The notes under the pieces were generated by a model, which was not told where the DNA came from, searched no databases, and saw only the letters and a program-made list of their open reading frames with translations. From Peptoniphilus asaccharolyticus DSM 20463 (GTDB lineage Bacteria; Bacillota; Clostridia; Tissierellales; Peptoniphilaceae), in contig NZ_FWWR01000011.1 of assembly GCF_900176115.1 (NCBI RefSeq), forward strand, positions 186,001 to 250,000: a DNA stretch of 64,000 nucleotides, in the 5' to 3' direction. The position numbers and the translations under genes are program-made. Positions 36,307-45,142 of the stretch are shown piece after piece; the stretch's first letter is position 1; every line of letters starts with the position of its first letter.

Positions 36307-37422
36307 GATAATTTATCATAACAAGTGCAACATAAATAAACTCATAGCTAATCAGCTGTGTTAATATGTAAGTGACCAAACAAAACATATTAAAAGGAGT
36401 GATTAACTATGAGCTATAACCATCTTACCATAGAAGAAAGATCTTGTATTTACCAATTTTTAAATTTAGGAATGAGTATAAGGAAAATTGCACAAGCACT
36501 TAAAAGGTCACCTAGTACAATATCTAGAGAAATTAAAAGAAATTCATCTAAGATAAAAGTTAGTAGGGGAAGTTACACTAAGTACTTTCCGATAAAGGCA
36601 AATGATAAATATATTGATAGAAGAAAAGACTGCCATAGAAAAAGTAAATTTTCTAAAGATGTTATTGATTATTTAACTGTAAAGATTAACGAACATTGGT
36701 CCCCTGAACAAATATCAAATAGAAACACAAATGAGATTCATGAATTACCATCTACATCAACGATATATAGAATGATACACGCCAAAAAGCTGCCAAAAAC
36801 TAGTATGAAAAATTTGAGAAGAAAAGCTAAATTTAAAAGGCCAGCAGAAAAAAGAGGAAAATTCAATGATAAAGGTAGAACAATTAAGAAAAGACCTAAA
36901 GAGATATACAGAAGGCAAGAATTAGGCCACTGGGAAGCAGATACAGTGGAATCAGGCAGATTAGATCATAAAAGGAAAAGTAGATGTTGTTTCGTAACTT
37001 TAGCAGAAAGAAAATCTAGATATTATATAGCAATCCTAGTTGAAAATAGAAAGTCGGAAAGCGTAACACCAGCAATAATAAATGCATTAAAAGATTATCC
37101 AAAAGAATTAGTAAAAACAATAACCTTTGATAGAGGTAAAGAATTTTCAGAATTTGAGAAAATAGAAAAAGAATTAGGATGCAAAACTTATTTTTGTGAT
37201 CCCTATTGTGCATGGCAAAAAGGTACAAATGAAAATAGTAACGGACTTTTGAGGGAGTTTTATCCTAAGGGTATGGATTTATCAGAAGTGAATATTGATG
37301 AATTAAATTATAACTTAAGTTTAATGAATAATAGACCTAGAAAATGTATAAAATATAAAACACCTAAAGAAGAACTTTTTGGTCTCTTACCATAGGTGTT
37401 GCATTTGATTTGACAATTCGTC
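36307..37422 (+). mobile_element. IS30-family insertion sequence, copy B (intact)
   Basis: The 1116-bp element has the same 25-bp inverted repeats as copy A, in reverse orientation. It is flanked by a 4-bp direct repeat TGTA (36303-36306 and 37423-37426), so it transposed here. It lies between a terminator on the left and a perfect 9-bp-arm hairpin ATAATTATT-gag-AATAATTAT on the right. Confidence 0.95.
36409..37395 (+). CDS. IS30-family transposase (copy B)
   Basis: The 328-residue protein is identical to that of copy A, with HTH and a complete DDE triad. It starts MSYNHLTIEERSCIYQFL after AAAAGGAGTGATTAACT. Identical sequence in two places indicates recent movement or gene conversion. Confidence 0.97.
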   Translation: MSYNHLTIEERSCIYQFLNLGMSIRKIAQALKRSPSTISREIKRNSSKIKVSRGSYTKYFPIKANDKYIDRRKDCHRKSKFSKDVIDYLTVKINEHWSPEQISNRNTNEIHELPSTSTIYRMIHAKKLPKTSMKNLRRKAKFKRPAEKRGKFNDKGRTIKKRPKEIYRRQELGHWEADTVESGRLDHKRKSRCCFVTLAERKSRYYIAILVENRKSESVTPAIINALKDYPKELVKTITFDRGKEFSEFEKIEKELGCKTYFCDPYCAWQKGTNENSNGLLREFYPKGMDLSEVNIDELNYNLSLMNNRPRKCIKYKTPKEELFGLLP

Positions 37423-37507
37423 TGTATAAAAATCGATAATTATTGAGAATAATTATAATTTTTGAATGTTGACATCTAATCAATAAGTGATAAAATATAA
37501 TCAAAAT

Positions 37508-37588
37508 TAATTAATACAATAATAACTTCTCGAAATAAGAGGTGAATTGAGAAGGTATAAGATAAATAGGTAATGGTTGTATTAATTA
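37508..37588 (+). ncRNA. possible structured leader RNA before the NCS1 permease
   Basis: TTAATTAATACAA-type pairing gives a 12-bp perfect stem (37508-37519 with 37577-37588) that encloses 57 bases. Inside, CTTCTC can pair with either AAGAGG (near 37538) or GAGAAGG (near 37550), two exclusive alternatives. A TATAAT at 37496-37501 would start the RNA at the first base of the stem. I do not recognise a purine, T-box, guanidine, TPP, preQ1 or fluoride riboswitch core. The permease ATG is 40 bases downstream. No terminator is evident, so translational control would be expected. Confidence 0.45.
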
Positions 37589-37628
37589 TGAAAACGATTT
37601 TAAAATATAGGAAAGGAGTATTCAGGAT

Positions 37629-39092
37629 ATGATGAAAGAACTACAAGTTAAAGTTGGAGATGTATATGATTTAACAGAAGAAGGCATTATTGCTATTGAA
37701 AGGTTTAAAAATGACTACAATGAAATAAGTAAACCTATATCATCAAAAGATAGAGATTGGCATACTAAAGATATATCCAATCTTTGGATAGGTATGATAG
37801 TATCAATAGCAGTTTATCAAGTAGCAAGTGGTCTTCTTGTTTCTGGAATGTCTTGGGTACAGGCATTAGTTACAATTGTTCTAGGACATACTATTGTAAT
37901 GGGAGTTGCAATAGCACTAGGGCATTTTGGAACTAAATATGGGATGAATTATCCAATGTTAAGCAAATTAGTGTTTGGAACAAAAGGAATGATATTCCCA
38001 TCAATAATAAGAGGCATATTGGGAATTTTTTGGTTTGGAGTACAAGCATGGATAGGGGGTCAAGCCGTACATATTATAATTAATACTATTTATCCATCAT
38101 GGCAAGATTTAGGATTTACTTCACAATTTATATCATTTATTATTTTTTGGATCATAAATGTATATATAGCAGCATCTGGAAGTAAGGCAGTAAAAGTTTT
38201 AGAAGGAATTTCAGCACCTATATTATTAGTATTAAGTTTAATTGTTATTATATGGGGATTGAATACAGCAAACTGGAGTTTGGACACATTATTAAATGTT
38301 GAAGTACTAAAAGCAAAAGGAGATATTAGTTTTTGGAGTTTATTCTGGCCTGCACTTTCTGCTATGATTGCTTTTGATGGAGGAATTGCTCTTTCTATGC
38401 CAGATTTTACAAGACACTGTGTTAATCAAAGGGCACAAAGTATTGGTCAAATTATAAGTGCTCCTATTATGACAGGGTATATATCTTTTGTAGGAATATG
38501 TGGCACCGCAGGAGGGTTTCTAGCTTTTGGAAAAGAAATATGGGAACCAGCAATATTAGTTGGGAATTTTGATAGCGTTTTAATAAGAATTATTTTTTCT
38601 GTATTTATAATAATGGCTGTCTTAACAACTAATGTCGCAGGTAACTTAATACCTCCAGTAAATATTATTGCTACTTTTATAAAAGGAAAGATTGAATATA
38701 AGTATGTTGCAATTTTAACAGCAGCATTGGCTTTGCTTGCAAGACCATGGGATAGTTTGTCTAGTGCATATAATTTGATATTTAATGTAACTCAATTATT
38801 AGGAGCTTTATTAGGACCTATTTCGGGAATATATTTAGTAGCATATTTATTTGAACATAAGACAGAGATAGATATGGTTGATGCATATAGAATTGATGGA
38901 GGTAAATATTATTATAGTAAAGGATGGAATATTCCAGTAATAATATTATTTGTTATCTTTACGACAATTATATTTGTTAGTAGAAACATACCACAGTTGA
39001 ATTTTATATTTAATAATGCATATGTTTATGGACTAACAGTAACAGGAATAGTTTATTATTTATATGTTAAACTTATTAATAATAGGAGGTAG
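37629..39092 (+). CDS. NCS1-family nucleobase/hydantoin permease
   Basis: The 487-residue protein has about 12 membrane segments starting near DISNLWIGMIVSIAVYQVAS and the NCS1 features SKDRDWHTKD at the N-terminus, GIFWFGVQAWIGG near 137 and FDGGIALSMPDFTRH near 253. The family imports cytosine, allantoin or hydantoins with Na+ or H+. It is followed by the hydantoinase gene after five bases, so the substrate is probably a cyclic ureide or purine product. AGGAAAGGAG precedes ATG. Confidence 0.93.
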   Translation: MMKELQVKVGDVYDLTEEGIIAIERFKNDYNEISKPISSKDRDWHTKDISNLWIGMIVSIAVYQVASGLLVSGMSWVQALVTIVLGHTIVMGVAIALGHFGTKYGMNYPMLSKLVFGTKGMIFPSIIRGILGIFWFGVQAWIGGQAVHIIINTIYPSWQDLGFTSQFISFIIFWIINVYIAASGSKAVKVLEGISAPILLVLSLIVIIWGLNTANWSLDTLLNVEVLKAKGDISFWSLFWPALSAMIAFDGGIALSMPDFTRHCVNQRAQSIGQIISAPIMTGYISFVGICGTAGGFLAFGKEIWEPAILVGNFDSVLIRIIFSVFIIMAVLTTNVAGNLIPPVNIIATFIKGKIEYKYVAILTAALALLARPWDSLSSAYNLIFNVTQLLGALLGPISGIYLVAYLFEHKTEIDMVDAYRIDGGKYYYSKGWNIPVIILFVIFTTIIFVSRNIPQLNFIFNNAYVYGLTVTGIVYYLYVKLINNRR

Positions 39093-39097
39093 AAGAC

Positions 39098-40474
39098 ATG
39101 AAAAAGCTTTTAAAAAATGGAACAATCGTAACGGGAGAAGAGATTATACAGGCCGATTTACTTATTGAAGATGAAAAGATAATTGGCATAGGAAAGTATG
39201 ATGAAGCTGATGAAGTGTATGATGTAACGGGAATGTATGTAATGCCTGGTGGAATTGATCCACACACTCACATGGAGCTTCAACAATCTCCTCAATATAG
39301 ATCAGCGGATGATTTCTATACTGGTACAGTTGCAGCAGCAGTTGGTGGAACAACAACTATATTAGATCATATTGCTTTTGGACCTGAGGGAGCGAATTTA
39401 CACTACTCTATCGACATATATAGAGAACTTGCGAAGAAATCAGTTGTGGATTATGGATTCCATGGAGTTATTCAACATGTGGATAATGATATTTTAAAAG
39501 AGTTAGATGGAATTGTTAGAAATGAAGGGATAACATCATTTAAAGCTTATTCAACTTATGGATACGCAATGACTGATATTGATTTTTACAGGATTCTAAA
39601 GCAAATGAAAACTTCTGGGGGCTTGTTAACTATACACTGTGAAAATGACTTAATAACAAGATACTTAATTGACGAGGCAATGAAAGCTGGAAAAACTGAT
39701 GTGAAATATTTTCCATCCACAAGACCTAATGAAGCTGAGGCGGAATCTGTTGACACATTGTTGAATTTAGCGAAACTTGTGGATGTACCTGTTTATATTG
39801 TGCATACTTCTGCGGCGGAATCTGTTGATAGGATAAAATTGTCTAAGGAAATGGGAGATGAAGTTTATTCAGAAACTTGCACTCAATATTTGATGTTGAC
39901 GGATGAAGTGTATTCAAAAAATGGAGCTAAAGAGGGTGTAAAGTACTTAATGCAACCGCCTCTTAGAAAGAAACGTGACCAAGAGGTATTGTGGAACGGA
40001 TTAAAAGATGGCGACGTGGTAACTGTTGGAACTGACCACTGTCCGTTCATATATGAAACTGAAAAGTCAAAGGGAATAGAGAATTTTACCAATGCACCTG
40101 GAGGAGCACCTGGAGTAGAGGAAAGAATAAAAATTTTATTTTCTGAAGGCGTCTTAAAGGACAGATTTGATTTAAATACTTTTGTAAAAGTTGTGAGCAC
40201 AAATTCAGCAAAGATATTTGGAATGTATCCTGAAAAGGGAAGTTTGGATTTAAATACAGATGCAGATATTATGGTAATTGATCCGAATAGGAGCGAAAAG
40301 ATAAGCGTGGCAACTCAACATTCTGTTTGTGATTATAATGCTTATGAGGGATTGGAAGTAAACTGCGGAATTCATTTAGTATTTTCAAGGGGAAAGCTTG
40401 TAGCTAAGGATGGTGAATTCAAAGGTGAAAAGGGATACGGAAAATTTATCCATAGAAAAAATAGAGATAACTAA
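39098..40474 (+). CDS. hyuA: dihydropyrimidinase/D-hydantoinase
   Basis: The 458-residue amidohydrolase opens hydantoin or dihydropyrimidine rings. Metal ligands are in PGGIDPHTHMEL near residue 57, the carboxylated lysine in ITSFKAYSTYGYA near 150, histidines in TIHCEND near 183 and VHTSAAES near 239, and the Asp in VGTDHCPF near 314. It is translationally close to the NCS1 permease. A HyuA-type gene belongs to the E. coli ygeW-ssnA-hyuA cluster, so this pair is likely the distal part of the same pathway, although about 9.5 kb and an IS30 separate it from ssnA. Confidence 0.94.
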   Translation: MKKLLKNGTIVTGEEIIQADLLIEDEKIIGIGKYDEADEVYDVTGMYVMPGGIDPHTHMELQQSPQYRSADDFYTGTVAAAVGGTTTILDHIAFGPEGANLHYSIDIYRELAKKSVVDYGFHGVIQHVDNDILKELDGIVRNEGITSFKAYSTYGYAMTDIDFYRILKQMKTSGGLLTIHCENDLITRYLIDEAMKAGKTDVKYFPSTRPNEAEAESVDTLLNLAKLVDVPVYIVHTSAAESVDRIKLSKEMGDEVYSETCTQYLMLTDEVYSKNGAKEGVKYLMQPPLRKKRDQEVLWNGLKDGDVVTVGTDHCPFIYETEKSKGIENFTNAPGGAPGVEERIKILFSEGVLKDRFDLNTFVKVVSTNSAKIFGMYPEKGSLDLNTDADIMVIDPNRSEKISVATQHSVCDYNAYEGLEVNCGIHLVFSRGKLVAKDGEFKGEKGYGKFIHRKNRDN

Positions 40475-40484
40475 AGTAAAAGAG

Positions 40485-40508
40485 AAGTCGGTTTACGCCG
40501 ACTTTTTT
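40485..40508 (+). terminator. terminator after the hydantoinase gene
   Basis: AAGTCGG-tttacg-CCGACTT with a T run. Confidence 0.85.
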
Positions 40509-40589
40509 CTATGTGTAAATTAAATTTGGGCAAAAAAAGGCTCTATAATATCTGTTGGGGAGTAAATCCCTAACAGATATTTTTATGCA

Positions 40590-41703
40590 GACGAATTGTC
40601 AAATCAAATGCAACACCTATGGTAAGAGACCAAAAAGTTCTTCTTTAGGTGTTTTATATTTTATACATTTTCTAGGTCTATTATTCATTAAACTTAAGTT
40701 ATAATTTAATTCATCAATATTCACTTCTGATAAATCCATACCCTTAGGATAAAACTCCCTCAAAAGTCCGTTACTATTTTCATTTGTACCTTTTTGCCAT
40801 GCACAATAGGGATCACAAAAATAAGTTTTGCATCCTAATTCTTTTTCTATTTTCTCAAATTCTGAAAATTCTTTACCTCTATCAAAGGTTATTGTTTTTA
40901 CTAATTCTTTTGGATAATCTTTTAATGCATTTATTATTGCTGGTGTTACGCTTTCCGACTTTCTATTTTCAACTAGGATTGCTATATAATATCTAGATTT
41001 TCTTTCTGCTAAAGTTACGAAACAACATCTACTTTTCCTTTTATGATCTAATCTGCCTGATTCCACTGTATCTGCTTCCCAGTGGCCTAATTCTTGCCTT
41101 CTGTATATCTCTTTAGGTCTTTCTTAATTGTTCTACCTTTATCATTGAATTTTCCTCTTTTTTCTTCTGGCCTTTTAAATTTAGCTTTTTCTTCTCAAAT
41201 TTTTCATACTAGTTTTTGGCAGCTCTTTGGCGTGTATCATTCTATATATCGTTGATGTAGATGGTAATTCATGAATCTCATTTGTGTTTCTATTTGATAT
41301 TTGTTCAGGGGACCAATGTTCGTTAATCTTTACAGTTAAATAATCAATAACATCTTTAGAAAATTTACTTTTTCTATGGCAGTCTTTTCTTCTATCAATA
41401 TATTTATCATTTGCCTTTATCGGAAAGTACTTAGTGTAACTTCCCCTACTAACTTTATCTTAGATGAATTTCTTTTAATTTCTCTAGATATTGTACTAGG
41501 TGACCTTTTAAGTGCTTGTGCAATTTCCTTATACTCATTCCTAAATTTAAAAATTGGTAAATACAAGATCTTTCTTCTATGGTAAGATGGTTATAGCTCA
41601 TAGTTAATCACTCCTTTTAATATGTTTTGTTTGGTCACTTACATATTAACACAGCTGATTAGCTATGAGTTTATTTATGTTGCACTTGTTATGATAAATT
41701 ATC
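40590..41703 (-). mobile_element. IS30-family insertion sequence, copy C (decayed), nested in ISL3
   Basis: Terminal repeats match the intact copies, and a TGCA direct repeat (40586-40589 and 41704-41707) flanks it. Several single-base deletions and substitutions have accumulated relative to copies A and B (length 1114 bp). It sits in the left end of the ISL3 element. Confidence 0.93.
40617..41601 (-). pseudogene. IS30-family transposase, frameshifted (copy C)
   Basis: Only the C-terminal 149 codons (40617-41066) remain as one frame, carrying the last DDE residues. Single-base indels near 41120, 41190, 41455 and 41525 break the N-terminal half, including the HTH. It cannot make a full transposase, but its ends could still be moved by copies A and B. 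Confidence 0.93.
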
Positions 41704-41781
41704 TGCAAAAAAATTAGCACTTATACGCTTTTAGTTCCTAAACTTTAAGTAACCAACAACAAAGCTTGGAGGTGCATATAA

Positions 41782-42979
41782 GTGCAAAATAATAATATCA
41801 TGAATTTGTTTGGTTTTAAAGATGTAGTTTTTGATAGAGTTGATGAGAGTAATAATTTTGTTAATGTTCACGCTTCTGTTTCTAAGATGTCTATTTGTCC
41901 TCATTGTGGTTCTAAAAAGATTTGGGTTCATGATCATAGAATTCAAAAGATTAGGGATACTCACATCCGAGGTAAGAAATCTTTGATTTTCTTAAAAGAA
42001 AACTAGATATGATTGTAAGTCTTGTGGTTCTCGTTTTGAGAGGAATCTTGATTTTATTGCCAAAGGTCATACTATGACCAATAGACTTGTTTTTGTCTAT
42101 TGTTTCTGAGTTTGATGAGGTGTATTCTATATCTTCTATTGCTAATAGGTATAATGTTTCTTCAAACACAGTATTAAGAATTTTAAATTGTTTAAGTGCT
42201 TCTAGAGATAGGCTATCAGAAGTATTATGTATAGACGAATTTAAAGGTGATAGTGGTAATAACAGGTATCAGACTTCTCTTCTTGATGGATCTAAACACT
42301 CTATCATAGATATCTTACCATCAAGAGATAAGAATACATTGTATGGGTACTTTGAAAAGATACCAAACAAAGAAAGAAACGAAGTAAAATTTTTGTAAGT
42401 GATATGTCTAAAACATTTAAATCAGTTAAGAAATCATTCTTTAAAAACGCAATACATATCATAGATAGGTACCACTTCATAAGACAAGTATCCTGGGCAT
42501 TAGAAAATGTTAGAAAGAGAATACAAAAGGATGTATCATCAAAGCTTAGGAAATATTTTAAAAGAAGTAAGAGTTTAATTACAAAACCTGCCTCTAAGCT
42601 AACTTCAGAACAAGCTAATGAAGTATCACTTATGATTGAACTTAACAAGGAATTAAAAGAAGCATACAAGTTAAAAGAATTGTTCTACTGTGTGCCCTGT
42701 GGGTACCAGTATGTACTTAGTCAGCCAAACAAAACTAGAGCTAAAAAAGCTTTAAGAGAATGGATAAAAAGAGCAGATGAATCAAAATTAAAAGAATTTA
42801 AATCTTGTATCACTTCTTTTAATAACTGGTTTGAAGAAATATGTAATTCATTTGATTACTCTTGGTCAAATGGACCTCTTGAAGGAACTCATACAAAGAT
42901 AAAAACATTAAAAAGAAATTGTTTTGGTATGAGAAATTTTGACTTGTTTAGAAAAAGAATTATGTTTTCATGTAAGTAG
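41782..42979 (+). pseudogene. ISL3-family transposase, frameshifted
   Basis: Three fragments in three frames make up one transposase: 41782-42006 has the N-terminal zinc finger (CPHCGSKK); 42087-42398 has the HTH-like region and the first catalytic Asp (LCIDEFKGDSGNNRYQ); 42404-42979 carries the IIDRYHFIRQVSWALENVRK segment and the C-terminal NGPLEGTHTKIKTLKRNCFG motif with the final Glu. Frameshifts are near 42000 and 42395, so it is inactive. Confidence 0.9.
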
Positions 42980-43004
42980 AGATTAGGAAAACGGGAAAAT
43001 TTGC

Positions 43005-43022
43005 AAAACCCCTAGGGGTTTT
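43005..43022 (+). terminator. terminator of the ISL3 transposase
   Basis: The perfect palindrome AAAACCCCTAGGGGTTTT lies 26 bases after the transposase stop. Confidence 0.55.
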
Positions 43023-43186
43023 ATTTGCTATGCTTATTTTTAGTTGTTTTTTGCTATTTTAGTTTTGATATCTTTATTAGCGTCTATGTGCCCATTTTTA
43101 CATAAAGAAAGAGACTCGAGTTAACGAGTCTCCCCAATATTTGACATAGAGCAAAAAAAAATAACTCACTTTGTAGTGAGTATAAA

Positions 43187-43270
43187 TGGTGCGGGAAAGA
43201 GGACTTGAACCCCCACTCCATTGGAACTAGATCCTAAGTCTAGCGCGTCTGCCAATTCCGCCATTCCCGC
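43187..43270 (-). tRNA. tRNA-Leu (TAG anticodon), downstream copy
   Basis: On the minus strand GCGGGAAT starts a 7-bp acceptor stem closed by TTCCCGC before ACCA. The anticodon stem CTAGA/TCTAG holds loop CTTAGGA (anticodon TAG, reading CTA and other CTN). A class II variable arm and GGTTCAAGTCC T-arm follow, with CCA encoded. A terminator ACTCAC/GTGAGT with T run lies at about 43153-43181. Confidence 0.97.
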
Positions 43271-43411
43271 ATGAGTTTGTCTTGAAGACAAGAATTATTA
43301 TACCTAAATTATAAGATTAGGTCAAGTGTTTTTTATTTTTTTATTCAATTTCATATCAAAAAATGTTACTAAAATTGAGTAAAAAAATAACTCACTCATA
43401 GTGAGTATAAA

Positions 43412-43495
43412 TGGTGCGGGAAAGAGGACTTGAACCCCCACTCCATTGGAACTAGATCCTAAGTCTAGCGCGTCTGCCAATTCCGCCATTCCCGC
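43412..43495 (-). tRNA. tRNA-Leu (TAG anticodon), upstream copy
   Basis: This is identical to the tRNA at 43187-43270, with the same encoded CCA and its own terminator hairpin at about 43381-43407. The flanks are also similar, showing a tandem duplication with a unit of 225 bases. Confidence 0.97.
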
Positions 43496-43634
43496 ATGAG
43501 TTTTGCCTTAACGACAAGAATCATTATACATAAAAATCACAACTAGGTCAAGCATTTTTTTATATTTTTTTAAAATTAGGGAAAATTTTTTTAATGCTTG
43601 GATAAGTGTTATAATACATCAAAGAGGTGAAATA

Positions 43635-44042
43635 GTGAAAGAGAAATTTATAAACTTTATGAGGGGAAGATACGCCGCCATTTATGGGATAGATGAGCTG
43701 AATAAGTTTTTGCTTATCATTTTTATAATCCAAAGATTAATTTACAGATTTGCATATAGATTTCAAGGTTCAGAAGTTCTTGCAGTGATATTGGTGGTGA
43801 TTGTCTATTATAGGAGTCTTTCTAAGGATTTGAGTGCTAGATATCAAGAAAATAGAAAATTTTTAGATATAACATCTTCGATTAGAAAACCATTTAAGAG
43901 ATTAAAAAACAACGTATCTGACAGAGATTATAAATACATAGAATGTCCAAGTTGTAAACAGGAGTTGAGAGTTCCTAAAAAGAAAGGTAAGATTGTAGTT
44001 AAGTGTAAAAAGTGTGGAACAAAATTCAATACAAGAACTTAG
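43635..44042 (+). CDS. small membrane protein with C-terminal zinc ribbon
   Basis: The GTG start at 43635 follows AAAGAGGTGAAATA. The 135-residue product has two hydrophobic stretches (FLLIIFIIQRLIYRFAY and SEVLAVILVVIVYY), a charged linker, and a zinc-ribbon tail CPSCKQELRVP followed by VVKCKKCGTKF. It resembles zinc-ribbon membrane proteins of unknown function in clostridia. It stands alone between the tRNAs and bioB. Confidence 0.75.
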   Translation: MKEKFINFMRGRYAAIYGIDELNKFLLIIFIIQRLIYRFAYRFQGSEVLAVILVVIVYYRSLSKDLSARYQENRKFLDITSSIRKPFKRLKNNVSDRDYKYIECPSCKQELRVPKKKGKIVVKCKKCGTKFNTRT

Positions 44043-44094
44043 TTAACAATATACTTTTTATAAAAATAATAGTAAACTAAAAATTTTAAAATAA

Positions 44095-44123
44095 TTGACA
44101 TTATATCCATGAAACTGTATTCT
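44095..44123 (+). promoter_or_regulatory. promoter of bioB
   Basis: TTGACA at 44095-44100, 17-base spacer, TATTCT at 44118-44123. No BirA operator was recognised. Confidence 0.65.
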
Positions 44124-44141
44124 TTTAAGTAGAGGTGTTTT

Positions 44142-45101
44142 ATGGATATTTTTGAATTAAAGGATAAAGTTATAGGTGGTTATGATTTAACTAAAGAAGA
44201 GGCCATGGCTCTATATGAGGTAAACTATGATGATTTGAGAAAATGTGCAGATGAAATTCGTGAGCACTACTGTGGTAATGATTTTAATTTTTGCACTATT
44301 ATAAATGCCAAAAGTGGTAAGTGTTCGGAAGATTGTAAGTTTTGCGCGCAATCTGCACACTATGGACATAATTCTGATGAATATGGTCTTGTAAAGGAAG
44401 ATGTTGTTGTAGCGGATGCTCAAAAGCAAAAAGATGTTGGGATAGAAAGATATTCTTTAGTTACAAGTGGTAAGAGATTGTCTGATGAAGAAGTTGATAG
44501 AATATGTGAAACTATTAAGACAGTAATAGATGATGTAGGAGTTGAAGTGTGTGCATCATTTGGTCTTCTATCTAAAGAAAATTATCAAAAGCTATATGAT
44601 GTAGGAGTTAGACGTATACATAACAATTTGGAATCATCTCGTGAGTATTTTAAAACTGTTTGTTCAACTCATGGATATGATGAAAAGATAGACGCTATAA
44701 AAGCTGCTCAAGAAGTTGGAATGGAAGTTTGTAGCGGGGGAATTATAGGGCTTGGAGAGTCAAGACAAGATCGTATAGACATGGCTTTTGATTTAAAAGA
44801 GTTAGGAGTAGATTCTGTGCCAATAAATATTTTAAATTCTATAAAGGGAACTCCAATGGAAAATAACGAGCGTTTGACCAAAGAAGAAATCAATAGAACA
44901 ATTGCAATCTATAGATTTATAATGAAAGGTTCTTATATAAGACTTGCTGGGGGAAGAGCTCTTCTTGATGATACAGGAAGAGAAAGTTTTATGAGTGGTG
45001 CAAATGCAAGTATTTCAGGAACTCTTTTGACAACTCAAGGTATAGATCCTAAATCCGATATAAAAATGATAAATGAACTTGGATATAAAGTTGTCGTATG
45101 A
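44142..45101 (+). CDS. bioB: biotin synthase
   Basis: The 319-residue radical SAM enzyme inserts sulfur into dethiobiotin. The [4Fe-4S] ligands are in SGKCSEDCKFCAQSAHY near residue 58; the family motifs YSLVTSGKRL (about 106) and HNLESSREYF (about 165) and the C-terminal arginine region follow. RBS is AGAGGTG. No other bio genes are nearby, so the dethiobiotin source is not visible here. Confidence 0.96.
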   Translation: MDIFELKDKVIGGYDLTKEEAMALYEVNYDDLRKCADEIREHYCGNDFNFCTIINAKSGKCSEDCKFCAQSAHYGHNSDEYGLVKEDVVVADAQKQKDVGIERYSLVTSGKRLSDEEVDRICETIKTVIDDVGVEVCASFGLLSKENYQKLYDVGVRRIHNNLESSREYFKTVCSTHGYDEKIDAIKAAQEVGMEVCSGGIIGLGESRQDRIDMAFDLKELGVDSVPINILNSIKGTPMENNERLTKEEINRTIAIYRFIMKGSYIRLAGGRALLDDTGRESFMSGANASISGTLLTTQGIDPKSDIKMINELGYKVVV

Positions 45102-45142
45102 AACTATGATATGCTATAATTTTTCTTGAATGGAGGAAGATT

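Larger units (their letters stand above)
40539..43153 (+). mobile_element. ISL3-family element, decayed and split by IS30 copy C
   Basis: The left end starts GGCTCTATAATATCTGTTGG and the right end read inward is TGCTCTATGTCAAATATTGG, with GGGGAG matching further in. Flanks are CAAAAAAA on the left and AAAAAAAA on the right, fitting an 8-bp target duplication. Without the IS30 insertion (1114 bp plus TGCA) the element is about 1.5 kb, normal for ISL3. Its right end forms the T run of the tRNA-Leu terminator. Subterminal hairpins are at both ends (40550-40580 and 43111-43132). Confidence 0.8.

Noticed and set aside
37508-37588. Purine riboswitch
   Set aside because: The conserved loops and the CTACC-type junction of purine riboswitches are absent.
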